Shown: piece by piece, positions 25,501 through 42,445 of the stretch
Layout of the letters: each line of letters begins with the position of its first letter
How positions within the stretch are numbered: position 1 is the stretch's first letter
Source of the DNA: Larus michahellis
Lineage: Eukaryota; Chordata; Aves; Charadriiformes; Laridae
Direction of reading: 5' to 3'
Assembly: GCF_964199755.1 (NCBI RefSeq)
Contig: NC_133901.1
Coordinates: forward strand, 11,299,556-11,363,555
Length of the DNA: 64,000 nt
Position numbers and translations under genes: made by a program
The notes under the pieces: model-generated
The model's input: the letters and a program-made list of their open reading frames with translations, nothing else
Told to the model about the DNA's origin: nothing
The model's database searches: none

Positions 25501-26089
25501 TGGCTGTGGGCCATGGCAGGGCTGGTGCAGCCAGCCTAGATGTAACCTAGAGCTGGTCTTACCTTGGTGATGCTTCACAGCCGCCTGGTCCTGGTCTCTG
25601 GGGCACACCTGCAGCTGGTGAACTCAGTCACGTTGGGTTTCTGCTGTGGACCACTCCTGTAGCATGAGGGCCAGTGGAGAACACTTGGTGGCAGCAGTGC
25701 CTGCTTTCTGCTGGCGTCCCTTGAGCCAGTTGTCCAAACACAGTGCTGCTCAGGCAAGCGGACCTCCTTGGCTAGATTTACAAACTGGGTCTGCTCCAGC
25801 ATGGGCCTCAGAGCAGCTTCCAGAAAGCACTGCCAGCTCCATAGGCTCTTTACAGCACAACTGTCCCAGCACAGGAACAGCTGTCCCCATTTATGCCTGT
25901 CTCTGTCTCTGCTTAGGCTGGATATTTGGGGAGCGTCTTCACGACCAGGAGAGGGGCTGGTTCCCCAGTTCTATGGGGGAGGAGATCCTGAACCCCAAAA
26001 TCCGAGCCCAGAACTTGAAGGAGTGTTTCCGGGTGCATAAGTCGGATGACAGTCAGCGAAGGAAACTGGGCAGCAGAAACCGCCAATGA
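1468..26089 (+). CDS. NGEF: NGEF (ephexin-1), short isoform, 13 coding exons
   Basis: Rho-family guanine-nucleotide exchange factor that links Eph receptors to RhoA/Rac/Cdc42 and the actin cytoskeleton (family knowledge). Spliced CDS: 1468-1541, 1654-1763, 6312-6586, 13584-13744, 13966-14118, 16115-16244, 17013-17087, 18907-18996, 20697-20860, 21899-22054, 24680-24759, 25184-25288, 25917-26089. All introns are GT-AG and phases agree throughout, giving 1746 nt and 581 aa. Residues 63-69 hold LLYQEYR, the autoinhibitory helix with tyrosines phosphorylated in the ephexin family. The DH domain is about residues 152-340, PH about 365-485 and SH3 about 493-553; the protein ends GSRNRQ. The start at 1468 opens [17 protein letters not shown], which I recognise as the N-terminus of the short mammalian isoform. 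The longer isoform's N-terminal exons would lie left of the window. The gene is convergent with SNORC. Identity is near certain; only the first exon's 5' limit is uncertain. Confidence 0.96.
1654..1763 (+). CDS. NGEF: NGEF coding exon 2
   Basis: Acceptor ctcccacag, donor gtaagg. Encodes residues 25-61: a GC-driven Ala/Pro/Glu stretch followed by the conserved [13 protein letters not shown]. The Ala/Pro part has no close match to the Ser/Thr-rich mammalian segment. Confidence 0.92.
1764..6311 (+). other. NGEF: NGEF intron 2
   Basis: 4.5 kb intron between phase-matched exons. CpG-rich at its 5' end (to about 1930), then becomes AT-rich unique sequence. No exon, RNA gene or recognisable mobile element seen. 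Confidence 0.85.
6312..6586 (+). CDS. NGEF: NGEF coding exon 3
   Basis: Acceptor cctcctag, donor gtaatg. Encodes residues 62-153: the autoinhibitory [10 protein letters not shown] helix, an acidic Ser/Glu/Pro linker, then [19 protein letters not shown] leading into the DH domain. Confidence 0.97.
6587..13583 (+). other. NGEF: NGEF intron 3
   Basis: 7 kb intron, the largest in NGEF. Moderate-composition unique sequence with scattered short A-runs (for example near 11985-12000). Open frames here are short and match no family. Nothing else supported. Confidence 0.85.
13584..13744 (+). CDS. NGEF: NGEF coding exon 4 (DH start)
   Basis: Acceptor ttccacag, donor gtaaga. Encodes [20 protein letters not shown], the first DH helix, on to LDVMAVSE (residues 154-206). 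Confidence 0.98.
13966..14118 (+). CDS. NGEF: NGEF coding exon 5 (DH)
   Basis: Acceptor catctag, donor gtgagt. Encodes [20 protein letters not shown] through [18 protein letters not shown] (residues 207-257). Confidence 0.98.
14119..16114 (+). other. NGEF: NGEF intron 5
   Basis: 2 kb intron. A 177-codon open frame on the opposite strand (15064-15597) has no recognisable domain or plausible signals and is treated as chance. Nothing else seen. Confidence 0.85.
16115..16244 (+). CDS. NGEF: NGEF coding exon 6 (DH catalytic core)
   Basis: Acceptor cctctcag, donor gtagag. Encodes residues 258-301 ending [16 protein letters not shown]. This holds the conserved P-x-Q-R-x-x-R-Y/L core of Dbl-homology domains. 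Confidence 0.98.
16245..17012 (+). other. NGEF: NGEF intron 6
   Basis: 0.77 kb intron with ordinary unique sequence; nothing else seen. Confidence 0.85.
17013..17087 (+). CDS. NGEF: NGEF coding exon 7 (DH)
   Basis: Acceptor cattgcag, donor gtaagt. Encodes 25 residues, [20 protein letters not shown] then KELET (302-326). Confidence 0.98.
17088..18906 (+). other. NGEF: NGEF intron 7
   Basis: 1.8 kb intron. Contains a G-run (about 18694-18709) followed by a T-run with interruptions (about 18720-18752). No gene seen. Confidence 0.85.
18907..18996 (+). CDS. NGEF: NGEF coding exon 8 (DH end)
   Basis: Acceptor ttcccag, donor gtataa. Encodes 30 residues, [20 protein letters not shown] then [10 protein letters not shown] (327-356), the last DH helix and DH-PH linker. 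Confidence 0.98.
18997..20696 (+). other. NGEF: NGEF intron 8
   Basis: 1.7 kb intron with a GC-rich second half. Open frames on both strands show no family signature. Nothing else seen. Confidence 0.85.
20697..20860 (+). CDS. NGEF: NGEF coding exon 9 (PH start)
   Basis: Acceptor cttctag, donor gtgagt. Encodes [20 protein letters not shown] and on to [20 protein letters not shown] (357-410), the first PH strands. Confidence 0.98.
20861..21898 (+). other. NGEF: NGEF intron 9
   Basis: 1 kb intron with unique sequence; no feature supported. Confidence 0.85.
21899..22054 (+). CDS. NGEF: NGEF coding exon 10 (PH)
   Basis: Acceptor ctcccag, donor gtgagt. Encodes [20 protein letters not shown] through [13 protein letters not shown] (411-462). 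Confidence 0.98.
22055..24679 (+). other. NGEF: NGEF intron 10
   Basis: 2.6 kb GC-rich intron. It contains a perfect 9-bp stem hairpin that abuts an AATAAA (24242-24269, listed separately). A 233-codon open frame on the - strand (23077-23778) is Cys/Ser/Pro-rich without a recognisable domain and is most likely a product of high GC. Confidence 0.8.
24242..24269 (+). other. Perfect hairpin overlapping AATAAA in NGEF intron 10
   Basis: attcccgca (24242-24250), 7-nt loop cagcagc, then tgcgggaat (24258-24266) as its exact reverse complement. The canonical poly(A) hexamer AATAAA follows at 24264-24269 and shares the last three stem bases. Function unknown; it could be a cryptic intronic polyadenylation site or chance. 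Confidence 0.55.
24680..24759 (+). CDS. NGEF: NGEF coding exon 11 (PH end)
   Basis: Acceptor tatccag, donor gtaaga. Encodes [20 protein letters not shown] then FTSRLV (463-489), the C-terminal PH helix with its Trp. Confidence 0.98.
25184..25288 (+). CDS. NGEF: NGEF coding exon 12 (SH3 start)
   Basis: Acceptor cccggcag, donor gtacag. Encodes [20 protein letters not shown] then [15 protein letters not shown] (490-524). This includes the SH3 ALYDY-like segment as HPYVA. Confidence 0.98.
25917..26089 (+). CDS. NGEF: NGEF coding exon 13 (SH3 end, stop)
   Basis: Acceptor ctgcttag. Encodes [20 protein letters not shown] through [17 protein letters not shown], with TGA at 26087-26089 (525-581). 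From memory, mammalian NGEF has a few extra residues between PQR and RRKLGS that are absent here. Confidence 0.98.
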
Positions 26090-29000
26090 CTGCTGTTGTC
26101 CCCGAGCGTCTGGAGTGCCTCTGGGAGAGGGGCAGAGGACAGAGGCTGCCAGCTGGGAGGATGTGGCGATGGTGCCGTGGGCCATGGTGCAGGACCTGGC
26201 GCGCCAGACCGGGCACATGCACCCCTGAACAAACAGACTGCAGTTCCTGGGCTCCCCACCACACTTCCCGCAGCGCTGATCCTTCCCTGGAGATCAGCGC
26301 TTCGAACTGGCTAAAATAACCCCTTTTCCAGGTGTTCTGTAAAGCCCCAAAGAGCACGAGGCAAACGGACACAGCCCAAAGGCCACCAGGTGCCGGCCAG
26401 CTGACCCCCAGCGTGCCAGCTGGGGCTGGGTCAGGCCGCCTCGGAAAGGCACGTGGCCACAAACGTAACTAAGCAATTAATGTTGTTTTGAGCCCTTACA
26501 GCTCATCGCTACCTTTTGAGTTTGGGGCCCTCCTAAAACTGTTTCAGTTTCTAGCCCTGTAAGAGGCAGAGGAGCTGTCTCGCCGCCTCTGCAGCCTGTT
26601 GGCACCAGGCTGGGATGAGACCCAGGAACTCCACCACCTCCCCCGTCCTGCTGGGAAGCTGCTGGGCCCATTCCCACCAGCAGACCCTCGACCTGTTTCC
26701 AGTCAAAGGCTCCAAAATGCTCCATACCCAGCCCTACTCCACCAGCAGCCCAGCCTCGCCAGCCCTGACCCACATCTCTGCCCGCCTGATGGCCTCAAAG
26801 CACGTCCGGGCTCTGCCCCATGGCTCACCCCCTCTTCCACAGCCTGCGTCCCCCCCGCAGAGCCGCTGCAGAAGCCTGGCACTACGGCCTTGCCCTGTTG
26901 ATCCGGCGCTCCCGGTGTCCACTACTCACTGCTGCCGTGGCACGGGGCAGGGTAGCTGTGCCAGCACCTCCCCACACACTGACACGTACCATGGGAGCAC
27001 CAGCAGAGCCCAGCTGCCGCGCAGCAGGACAGTGACGTTACCCCAAGAGCTGTTGCCCCGCGATCGCTGCCTGCATGCTTGTAACCCACGCCACCCAGCT
27101 GCGCGCACATCTTGCGTGCACAAACCCCTGTACAGGCTCACCTCTGTGTATATATGCACATCCTCCGTCGCCCGCAGGGATGGATCATCACTTCTTTCCA
27201 GCTGTGGCACTGAGCATCGCATGAAGCCCAGGGCACAGCACTGAGACCGGCCAGGGCCCAGACCCACGGCAGCCGCCTGTTGTTCAGCTGCCTCGCTCTG
27301 AACAGTCCCATGCGTGGCCACAGCCGAGGGCTTCTTGGCCACGGGCTGTTCCCGGGCTGTGGCCAGCATCTATCAGGGAAATCAATCATTCGGCATTGTT
27401 CTGTAACACTACAAAGGAGAGTCTTCCAGGCGCCGTGGCCTGTGCTGCTGCACGCTCCAGCAGTGCCGTGGCTGTGCTCAAGGAGGGGATGGAGAGCACC
27501 CACCTGCTGACGGAGCCACACACCGGCCACAGGCACAGAGCGGAGAAGCGCGGCCATACCGGTGGCAGTGGGGGGAGGAAGCAGGACCCCGGGAGCTGCT
27601 GGAGGGGGGCTCTGGAGCTGGTCTTCGGGCCGCCCGGGGCCCAGGTTACACGTGGGGTGTGCGGCATGAGGCCAGACCCAGCTGAGGGGGGCCGGGGCTG
27701 CCCTCGGGGCTGTCCATAGGGTCACGGCAGCCCTGGGACAGCTGGCCCAGAGTCAGCCCTGCAGTGGGGGGGCTGCAGCCAGCCCCCCAGGACCAAACTG
27801 GTGGGAGCCACAGCAATGAAGCTGAAGGCATTTTCCCCCCTCAGGGCCAGCTCAGTGCCACCATGTTAGCATGTGACAAGAGCCAGCAGGGCTGTCCCTG
27901 CCCTGGCCACCTGTAGCACACCAGGGAGAGGGCCCCCAGGCAGCTGGCACCAGCCAGAGCCTCCCGGCCACCTGCCAGTGCCCAGCCCAGAGCTGGGGGC
28001 CAGGAAGGGACCACAGCCTCCGGTCTGGTGCCTTGGGCTCATTTAATGGGGACACCCCAAGTCAGGCCCCTCCTGACAACACCCCACAGTCACCTCTCTG
28101 AGGACAACCAAGCCGCCAGCCCAGGGTCCAGACCTTGCAGCAGCCACGAGTTCTCTGATGCAAAGATCAGAGGAGCTCCAGCTCTAGGAAACATTTAAAA
28201 TTGTCTGAGAAAATCGCCACATCGCAGATCCCCCAGCTCTGCAGCCCAGCCCAGGCTGTACTGCCCCACACACCCACCGGGGGTGTTCCTCACAGCACAG
28301 AGATGCTCCCGTACCCACCAGAAACTGCTCTTCAGCTAGTGGGGATGGGGCTGACCCAGGTTCCCCACTGCCAGAACGCCAGTTCCTTGCTGCATTTCTC
28401 CAGGGGAGAGGGGCTCAGGGCTGCTGTGCACCGTCCCACCACCCTGGGCTCGCTCTGGCCCTTCTCGCTTCTGGCCCTAGGCACAGGCTGTGCCGTTTTC
28501 AGGCACCAAGTGGCATCACCCAGTGTTATTTCTTCAGACGCAGCCCTGCACGCCTCCGTTTCAGTGGTCTCCAGTGTTGTACAGGGCCAGGCGTGGGGCC
28601 CACAAGCACGGGCTGGAGCGCCCCCCCATCAGGCCACCTCAGCCAACTGAGGGGAACTTCTTGTCGTCTCGTTTTTTTTTCCCGTGTGATGAAATATAGC
28701 TGAGCAAGCCAGCACCAAAGCAACCCGCGTCTGTCTTCTTCCTCCCCCCACACCAACCGCTTACCCCCTCCCTCCCCAGTCCCCTCCAGTGCGACCGGTG
28801 GGGGGCAACTAGCCCAAAGGCGGGGGGTGGAAGCGGGGTTGAACATGAACGTGGGGTGAGACCAGGGCAGCATCGGGACGGTTTAGACCAAGTGAACAAC
28901 CCTTCCCCAGGAAAGCTGTGCAAGCTGATGCCTAACACCGTTACCACCACCCTGGCAAGACCAAGAGAGCTGCTGCCAGCCCAGAGCCACTCACTGCCAC

Positions 29001-29211
29001 CACCCAAGGTGATGCTGCCTGCTGCGGCTGAGCCTCCCAGGTCTCCGTGCGCCCAGGAGACCCGCATGCTAGCAGCAAAGAGCGCTTTGGGGGCGCAGCT
29101 TTGCTGCCCAGCGCAGAGGCTGGGGTGCCCTTTGTCACATCCACAGCAGCGTTTCTCCCCAGAGGGCCCTGGGCAGAGCGGGAGCAGTTGAGGGCAGGAG
29201 ACGGGCCGGTT
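26090..29211. other. NGEF 3' UTR and convergent intergenic region
   Basis: GC-rich non-coding interval between the NGEF stop and the SNORC 3' end. The NGEF 3' UTR must start here, but I see no canonical AATAAA/ATTAAA on the + strand that would set its end. AATATA at about 28692 is a weak variant. Many long open frames on both strands reflect GC-rich composition. No gene supported. Confidence 0.6.
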
Positions 29212-29229
29212 GTGTTACAGAAAAAATCT

Positions 29230-29235
29230 TTTATT
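29230..29235 (-). terminator. SNORC: SNORC poly(A) signal AATAAA
   Basis: Complement of TTTATT at 29230-29235. It begins four nucleotides after the TGA stop (TGA-actc-AATAAA). Cleavage would be expected about 10-30 nt further on, near 29200-29220, so the 3' UTR is only a few tens of nucleotides. Confidence 0.85.
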
Positions 29236-29239
29236 GAGT

Positions 29240-38140
<8,901 letters not shown>

Positions 38141-40644
38141 GGCTTCCCTCAGGAAAAGCGTCGGCAGGAATTCTTAAAACTCTTCAAAGTACGAAACAAC
38201 TTGGAAATGTCACTGGTATAGTAAAAACTTTGTCCAGTCAGGTTAAAAAAAAAAAATTTCCCTTCACAACAGCAAGTGGCTGGAAAGAGTGCAAAGCCCA
38301 GCCGAGAGTGTGTCTGAGCACCAGAGCACACCTCCTCCTCCCCACGGCAGCTCCACCCTCCAGAATTTGTGCCTAAAACCCCATAGGCAGCCGCGCCGAC
38401 AGGCACCCCTCACCCGCCAGCCCAGCACACACAGCGGTTGTTGGCCAGCCCTTCCCAGAGGACGCGGGGATGCTCCTGGAACGCCTTCCCTCCGGCTGGC
38501 CATCCCACAGCACGGGAAGTAACACAGGAGCCATTGGAGAGCTGACCCCGAAACCAAGCAGCCCGCTGGAGGGCCGTGCTCGCTCCGCGGTGCACAATGT
38601 GGCGGTGGTCTTTCCAGGGTGGGCGCAGCAAGGAACAAGGGCCTCAATCTTTTGAGGCTAAAAGGCTCTGAAACGGAGCCAGAGCGGCTCCGTGGCATCC
38701 TTGTTTTCTGGGAGCAATACTTACGGAGGTGAAGCAGGAGCCATGTGTGGTCTCTGCTGGCAGAAGTGCCCGTTACAACCCGGTACGTCTTCCAGGAGAG
38801 TCGCCTTGGCCAGGCAAGGCCAGCATCCTCCTGGAAGGAACTGGGCAGACACTACTTCTTCCTGCAACCCCCGCCACTCCATGCCCCAACTCCTGGAAAG
38901 CTCGTGGCAGAGAGAACCGAGGTTTGTTTCCAATCCCATTTGCACCAACAAAGACTTGGGAAAGGATGAAGCGTTTTAAAAGGGGACACTCCAGCTCCTT
39001 GTCAGAGGAGAGAAGAATTTCGCCAGGGTTTGGGTTTTTTTAAGTTGATATGAGGATGAAACACTTCACAGTTTCTGATCAGAAAAAGATGTTCTACTAA
39101 AGTAGATAAACATCCCCAGTGTCAGTTCTTTACGCTCTGAAAATACAAGTAGTTTTGCCTTAGATTTCAGATTTTTCTGGTAGAGACCTCTTTGCTTTGT
39201 GGCTTCCTCCAGCGGGTAGCCACATCCAGGCGTCCTTTTAAATCATCCGGCTTCGTGCAGTTCTTCCCAAAAACGCCTGGCTGCGAGGGGAAGCAGGGAA
39301 AACAAAGAGGGCCGAGCACTGTCCCTGCAGCGCCACAAGGAGTCGGGAAGCACCAGGTGAAACGTGCTCAAAGAAACCCCCGACATCTCCAGCATCACAT
39401 TTGACGCCACCTTTCAAACTTGGATCAAAGCAGCATTAGCTTCCCAGGTACACGCCCCACCTGAGAAGGCGCTGGAAGCGCATAAATACATATCCAGCAA
39501 CAGACACAAAGCTCTACCTCCTATTTTTCCCCAATGGCCTTCGCTAGAGAAACGGGCCCTCTGTTTGTCACAGAAAGTGCCAGGGCGGTCGCTTGAGCAC
39601 GCAGTCGGAACACGCCAGCATCTTACCTTTGCACTAACCACAGAGGCGCAGAACATTAGACTGGTCCATTATCTACTGACTCTCGGAAGCCCAGCAAAGG
39701 TCCTCGGGGTTCGACAAATTATGGCCCATTCTCCCTGCTCGCATTTCTGCGTTTTCACTTAGCAATGGGTGAATTGTCCCCCCCCCGGCTCCCCAGCTGA
39801 GCTGGAAATTAACAGGCTTTTGCTTATTTGTTACCCAGTATAGAGCAGTCCAAAATTAGCTTGTAGCAATTAGATCATACCATTAAAAAACAGAAAGTAC
39901 TTAAGGAACCAGACATCTTACACACTAAAAAACCAAAGATACTAAACCAAAGTCAAAATATCAGCCTGAACACATACTGTTCTCTCCAAGAGATCAGCTA
40001 AACAAAATGCAAAGCTACTGTACAAGTTAGGTCTTGGTATACTGACCTCATATCCTTCGTGGGCATGTGAATGGCAGAAGGACGTTTATCATTGACTGGG
40101 ATTTTCCACACAAAAACCAAGCAGCAAGTAGAAAAAAAAAAAAGGAAAATAAGATTTTTGTCTAAAATGGGAAGCCTACAAGGTGTCCATGTGGACTTTA
40201 AGCTGCGGGGAGAAAGAAAACCTCTCATTTAGGGCAGGGAGCAGGACCGGGAGGGGTGGTTACCGACTGGCAGAAAAAGGCTCCGTGGCCAAGTGTCTGC
40301 AGTGACAGAAAACCAGCTGTGGCCCGGTCAGTCCTGCATAAACAACATGAGCGTGAACACACGTGTTTCTGTAGGAGAGGGGGGGGATGACAGCTTTCTT
40401 GTCAGGCTTTTCCAATCTCAACTTACTGGTGTTTATTTGAGCTCTAAAATTATCAAGTAGGAAAAAAAACCCACCGGTATTCCTCACCAGGGACGAAACA
40501 GAGCAGCAGTTGTTGTTCCACGTCCTGCGTATTTGCTTGTTGTTTCTTGATGAAAACTGATGCGAGTCGAGTTTTGGGTCAGTTTTAGCACCAGGAATTA
40601 TCTCAAAACTCAGCTTTGACAAAAGCAAGCAGAAAGTTTTCTCT
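38141..40644. promoter_or_regulatory. SNORC upstream region to the GIGYF2 3' end
   Basis: 2.5 kb without coding exons, between SNORC exon 1 and the GIGYF2 poly(A) site. The SNORC 5' UTR and promoter must lie in its left part. Two SOX-type cores are visible close to the ATG: TTCAAAG (38183-38189, +) and ACAAAG (38233-38228, -). SOX9 drives SNORC in mammals (family knowledge), but such short motifs occur often by chance. No TATA box or transcript start is assigned. Confidence 0.45.
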
Positions 40645-40664
40645 CAGATATAATACAATCAGGT

Positions 40665-40670
40665 TTTATT
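40665..40670 (-). terminator. GIGYF2: Predicted GIGYF2 poly(A) signal AATAAA
   Basis: Complement of TTTATT at 40665-40670, the canonical hexamer about 1.7 kb past the stop codon. Alternative sites within the UTR are not excluded. Confidence 0.6.
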
Positions 40671-40682
40671 TAAGTTCTCTCT

Positions 40683-40700
40683 CCCCCCCCCCCCCCCCCC
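40683..40700. repeat. C18 homopolymer (G18 in GIGYF2 RNA)
   Basis: Eighteen consecutive C on the + strand, immediately upstream (RNA sense) of the predicted GIGYF2 poly(A) signal. Length may be inaccurate in the assembly. Confidence 0.9.
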
Positions 40701-40896
40701 ACACACTGGCAAAAGTTCAGAGGGAGTTTAAAGTTTTGTAAACATTTTAACTACCCCTCTTTCCCCCTTTTATGAATTTACAAAGCAAAGGAGACAGGGA
40801 GACCAGATTTGCAACAGTTCCAAGTCTCTCCATGCTATTGGATCCAAAAACTATATACAAGTCTGCAGCAGTCTCTGTATAGTTACTGTACATGTC

Positions 40897-40970
40897 TGGG
40901 GCAGGGGGAAGAGGGGGGGTGGGGCGGGGGGGGGTGGGGGAAGGCGACCCCCCCCCCCCCCAAAAAAAAA
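40897..40970. repeat. G-rich block, C14 and A9 tract in GIGYF2 3' UTR
   Basis: On the + strand: G runs of 4-8 separated by single A/T/C bases (40898-40946), then C14 (40948-40961), then A9 (40962-40970). In the transcript this reads U9-G14-UCGCCUU-C-rich and can fold into a G:C hairpin. Confidence 0.85.
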
Positions 40971-41950
40971 TGAAGAAACCAAACGAAATAAAATCCAAAG
41001 CCAAACTGCTCTCGAGCAACTCGAACTGTTTTCTTTAGGCAGTGATGACAGAACGACAGACACCTTTATACAACTCCACCAGAACTGCAGCGTATCTCCC
41101 TCGGCAGGCTACAACCCTCTGGGAACGGGAGACAGGACCAGGGGCTTGAAACTAAGTGCGTTTGGTGGTTTCCGTTTTCTTTCTTTTGTGGTGCGTGCGG
41201 GCGGGTGGGTGGATGGAGAAGGGAAGGTGGTGGTAATCTTTCGGTGAGGGAGGAAGGTGATGATTCCATAAATGCTTAAAGATTATGGATGCCAGTGAAG
41301 GTGCGTGAAATACTTTTAAGGTGTAGAAGACAAGCAGGGCCGTCATTGCACATAGCTTCGCCCTCCACAGTCTCTCATCACGACAAAAGGGCATCTCTGC
41401 TCGGTAACCTAAGCGCTGCTTGAAATGACAACTAGCTAAGACTGCTGGGGTACGTATCTGAAAACCTCACTGAAGATCCACACGGTAAAGATCCTGCTGT
41501 CTCTTAAACGAGACAAATTTGCAGGAAAAGAGCTCAAAATAAACTGGTCCTAACCCTCCCAAGGTAGCATTTAAGGGATAAATTCAACTTGAAAGAAGAG
41601 ATGCTACCCTACTTTTTCCCCCCCCCAGAGCAGAAGTCCCCCTGTGTTCAGGAAGGCGGGAATACGCAGACAGGGAACTCCACCAGCTTCAACATCACCA
41701 CCTAATGAAGACAGACTCGAGCTTTCCCTCCAAAAATAATGTGCTGAGAAGGGCTGGCAGGGGGTGTGCAACTTCAAACCAACCCAAGCTAAACTGCGCC
41801 CGCCACCGCCCCTCTCCTGCTGTTGCCAGTTCTAAGGTTAGCTTATGAATGCAACTCCTGGCTTGGGAGAGCACCTCTTGCCCTGATGGAGCGCGGAAGT
41901 CAGTATCTGTGTGGCATTTTGGTTTTGACCAACATCTGTTAACCACAAAC

Positions 41951-41976
41951 TCTCTCTTTCTCTCTCTCTCTCTCTC
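41951..41976. repeat. (CT)n microsatellite
   Basis: tctctctttc followed by uninterrupted CT dinucleotides to 41976, within the predicted GIGYF2 3' UTR. Confidence 0.9.
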
Positions 41977-42377
41977 CACGACTGCACGTGTTGGATGTGG
42001 TAAGAGTAACGAGGAGAGGGAAGCAATGGTTTGCAGAATCCCAATTGATATTAATTTTTTTTTTCCAGGTATGTCAGCAGAAGAAATCACAGCACAGTGA
42101 AAGCTTGCTGCCCAAATCAGCCTTGTTGTCAACGAATCCTATCTCCCACCCTCCCAGGACTCTGAACCAAGTCCGCTCCGCTCGAGGCCGACAGTAGGAA
42201 TGCCGCCTGTGCAGTCCTGGGCAGAAGGGGTTTGCTGGGGCCAGAGGAAGCAGCCTGAGATGATTGATTCTGTGATTCACTGCCAGGTGAAGAAGAACGC
42301 ACGGTGGAGAGTGCTGTGTCCAAAATGGAGAATCCATGGTTAACAGATGCAGGAAAAGCCAGCTGATTTGCACATGC

Positions 42378-42445
42378 TCAGTAGTCTTCTAAAGTCTCTA
42401 TTTCTCCCATATTGAGCCGCTCTGATGAGGCATTCACTGAAAACC
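42378..42445 (-). CDS. GIGYF2: GIGYF2 last coding exon
   Basis: Acceptor gttttacag. Encodes [20 protein letters not shown] then DY and TGA at 42380-42378. Human ends ETLDDY (from memory); here it reads ETLEDY. Confidence 0.98.

Larger units (their letters stand above)
40645..42377 (-). other. GIGYF2: GIGYF2 3' UTR
   Basis: From the stop to the predicted cleavage site downstream of AATAAA at 40670-40665, about 1.7 kb and presumably part of the last exon. Contains a (GA)n tract in the RNA sense (41976-41951) and a G14 tract followed by a C-rich block (40961-40897). Another G18 tract (40700-40683) sits 12 nt before the poly(A) hexamer. The 3' limit is predicted from the hexamer only. Confidence 0.65.
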
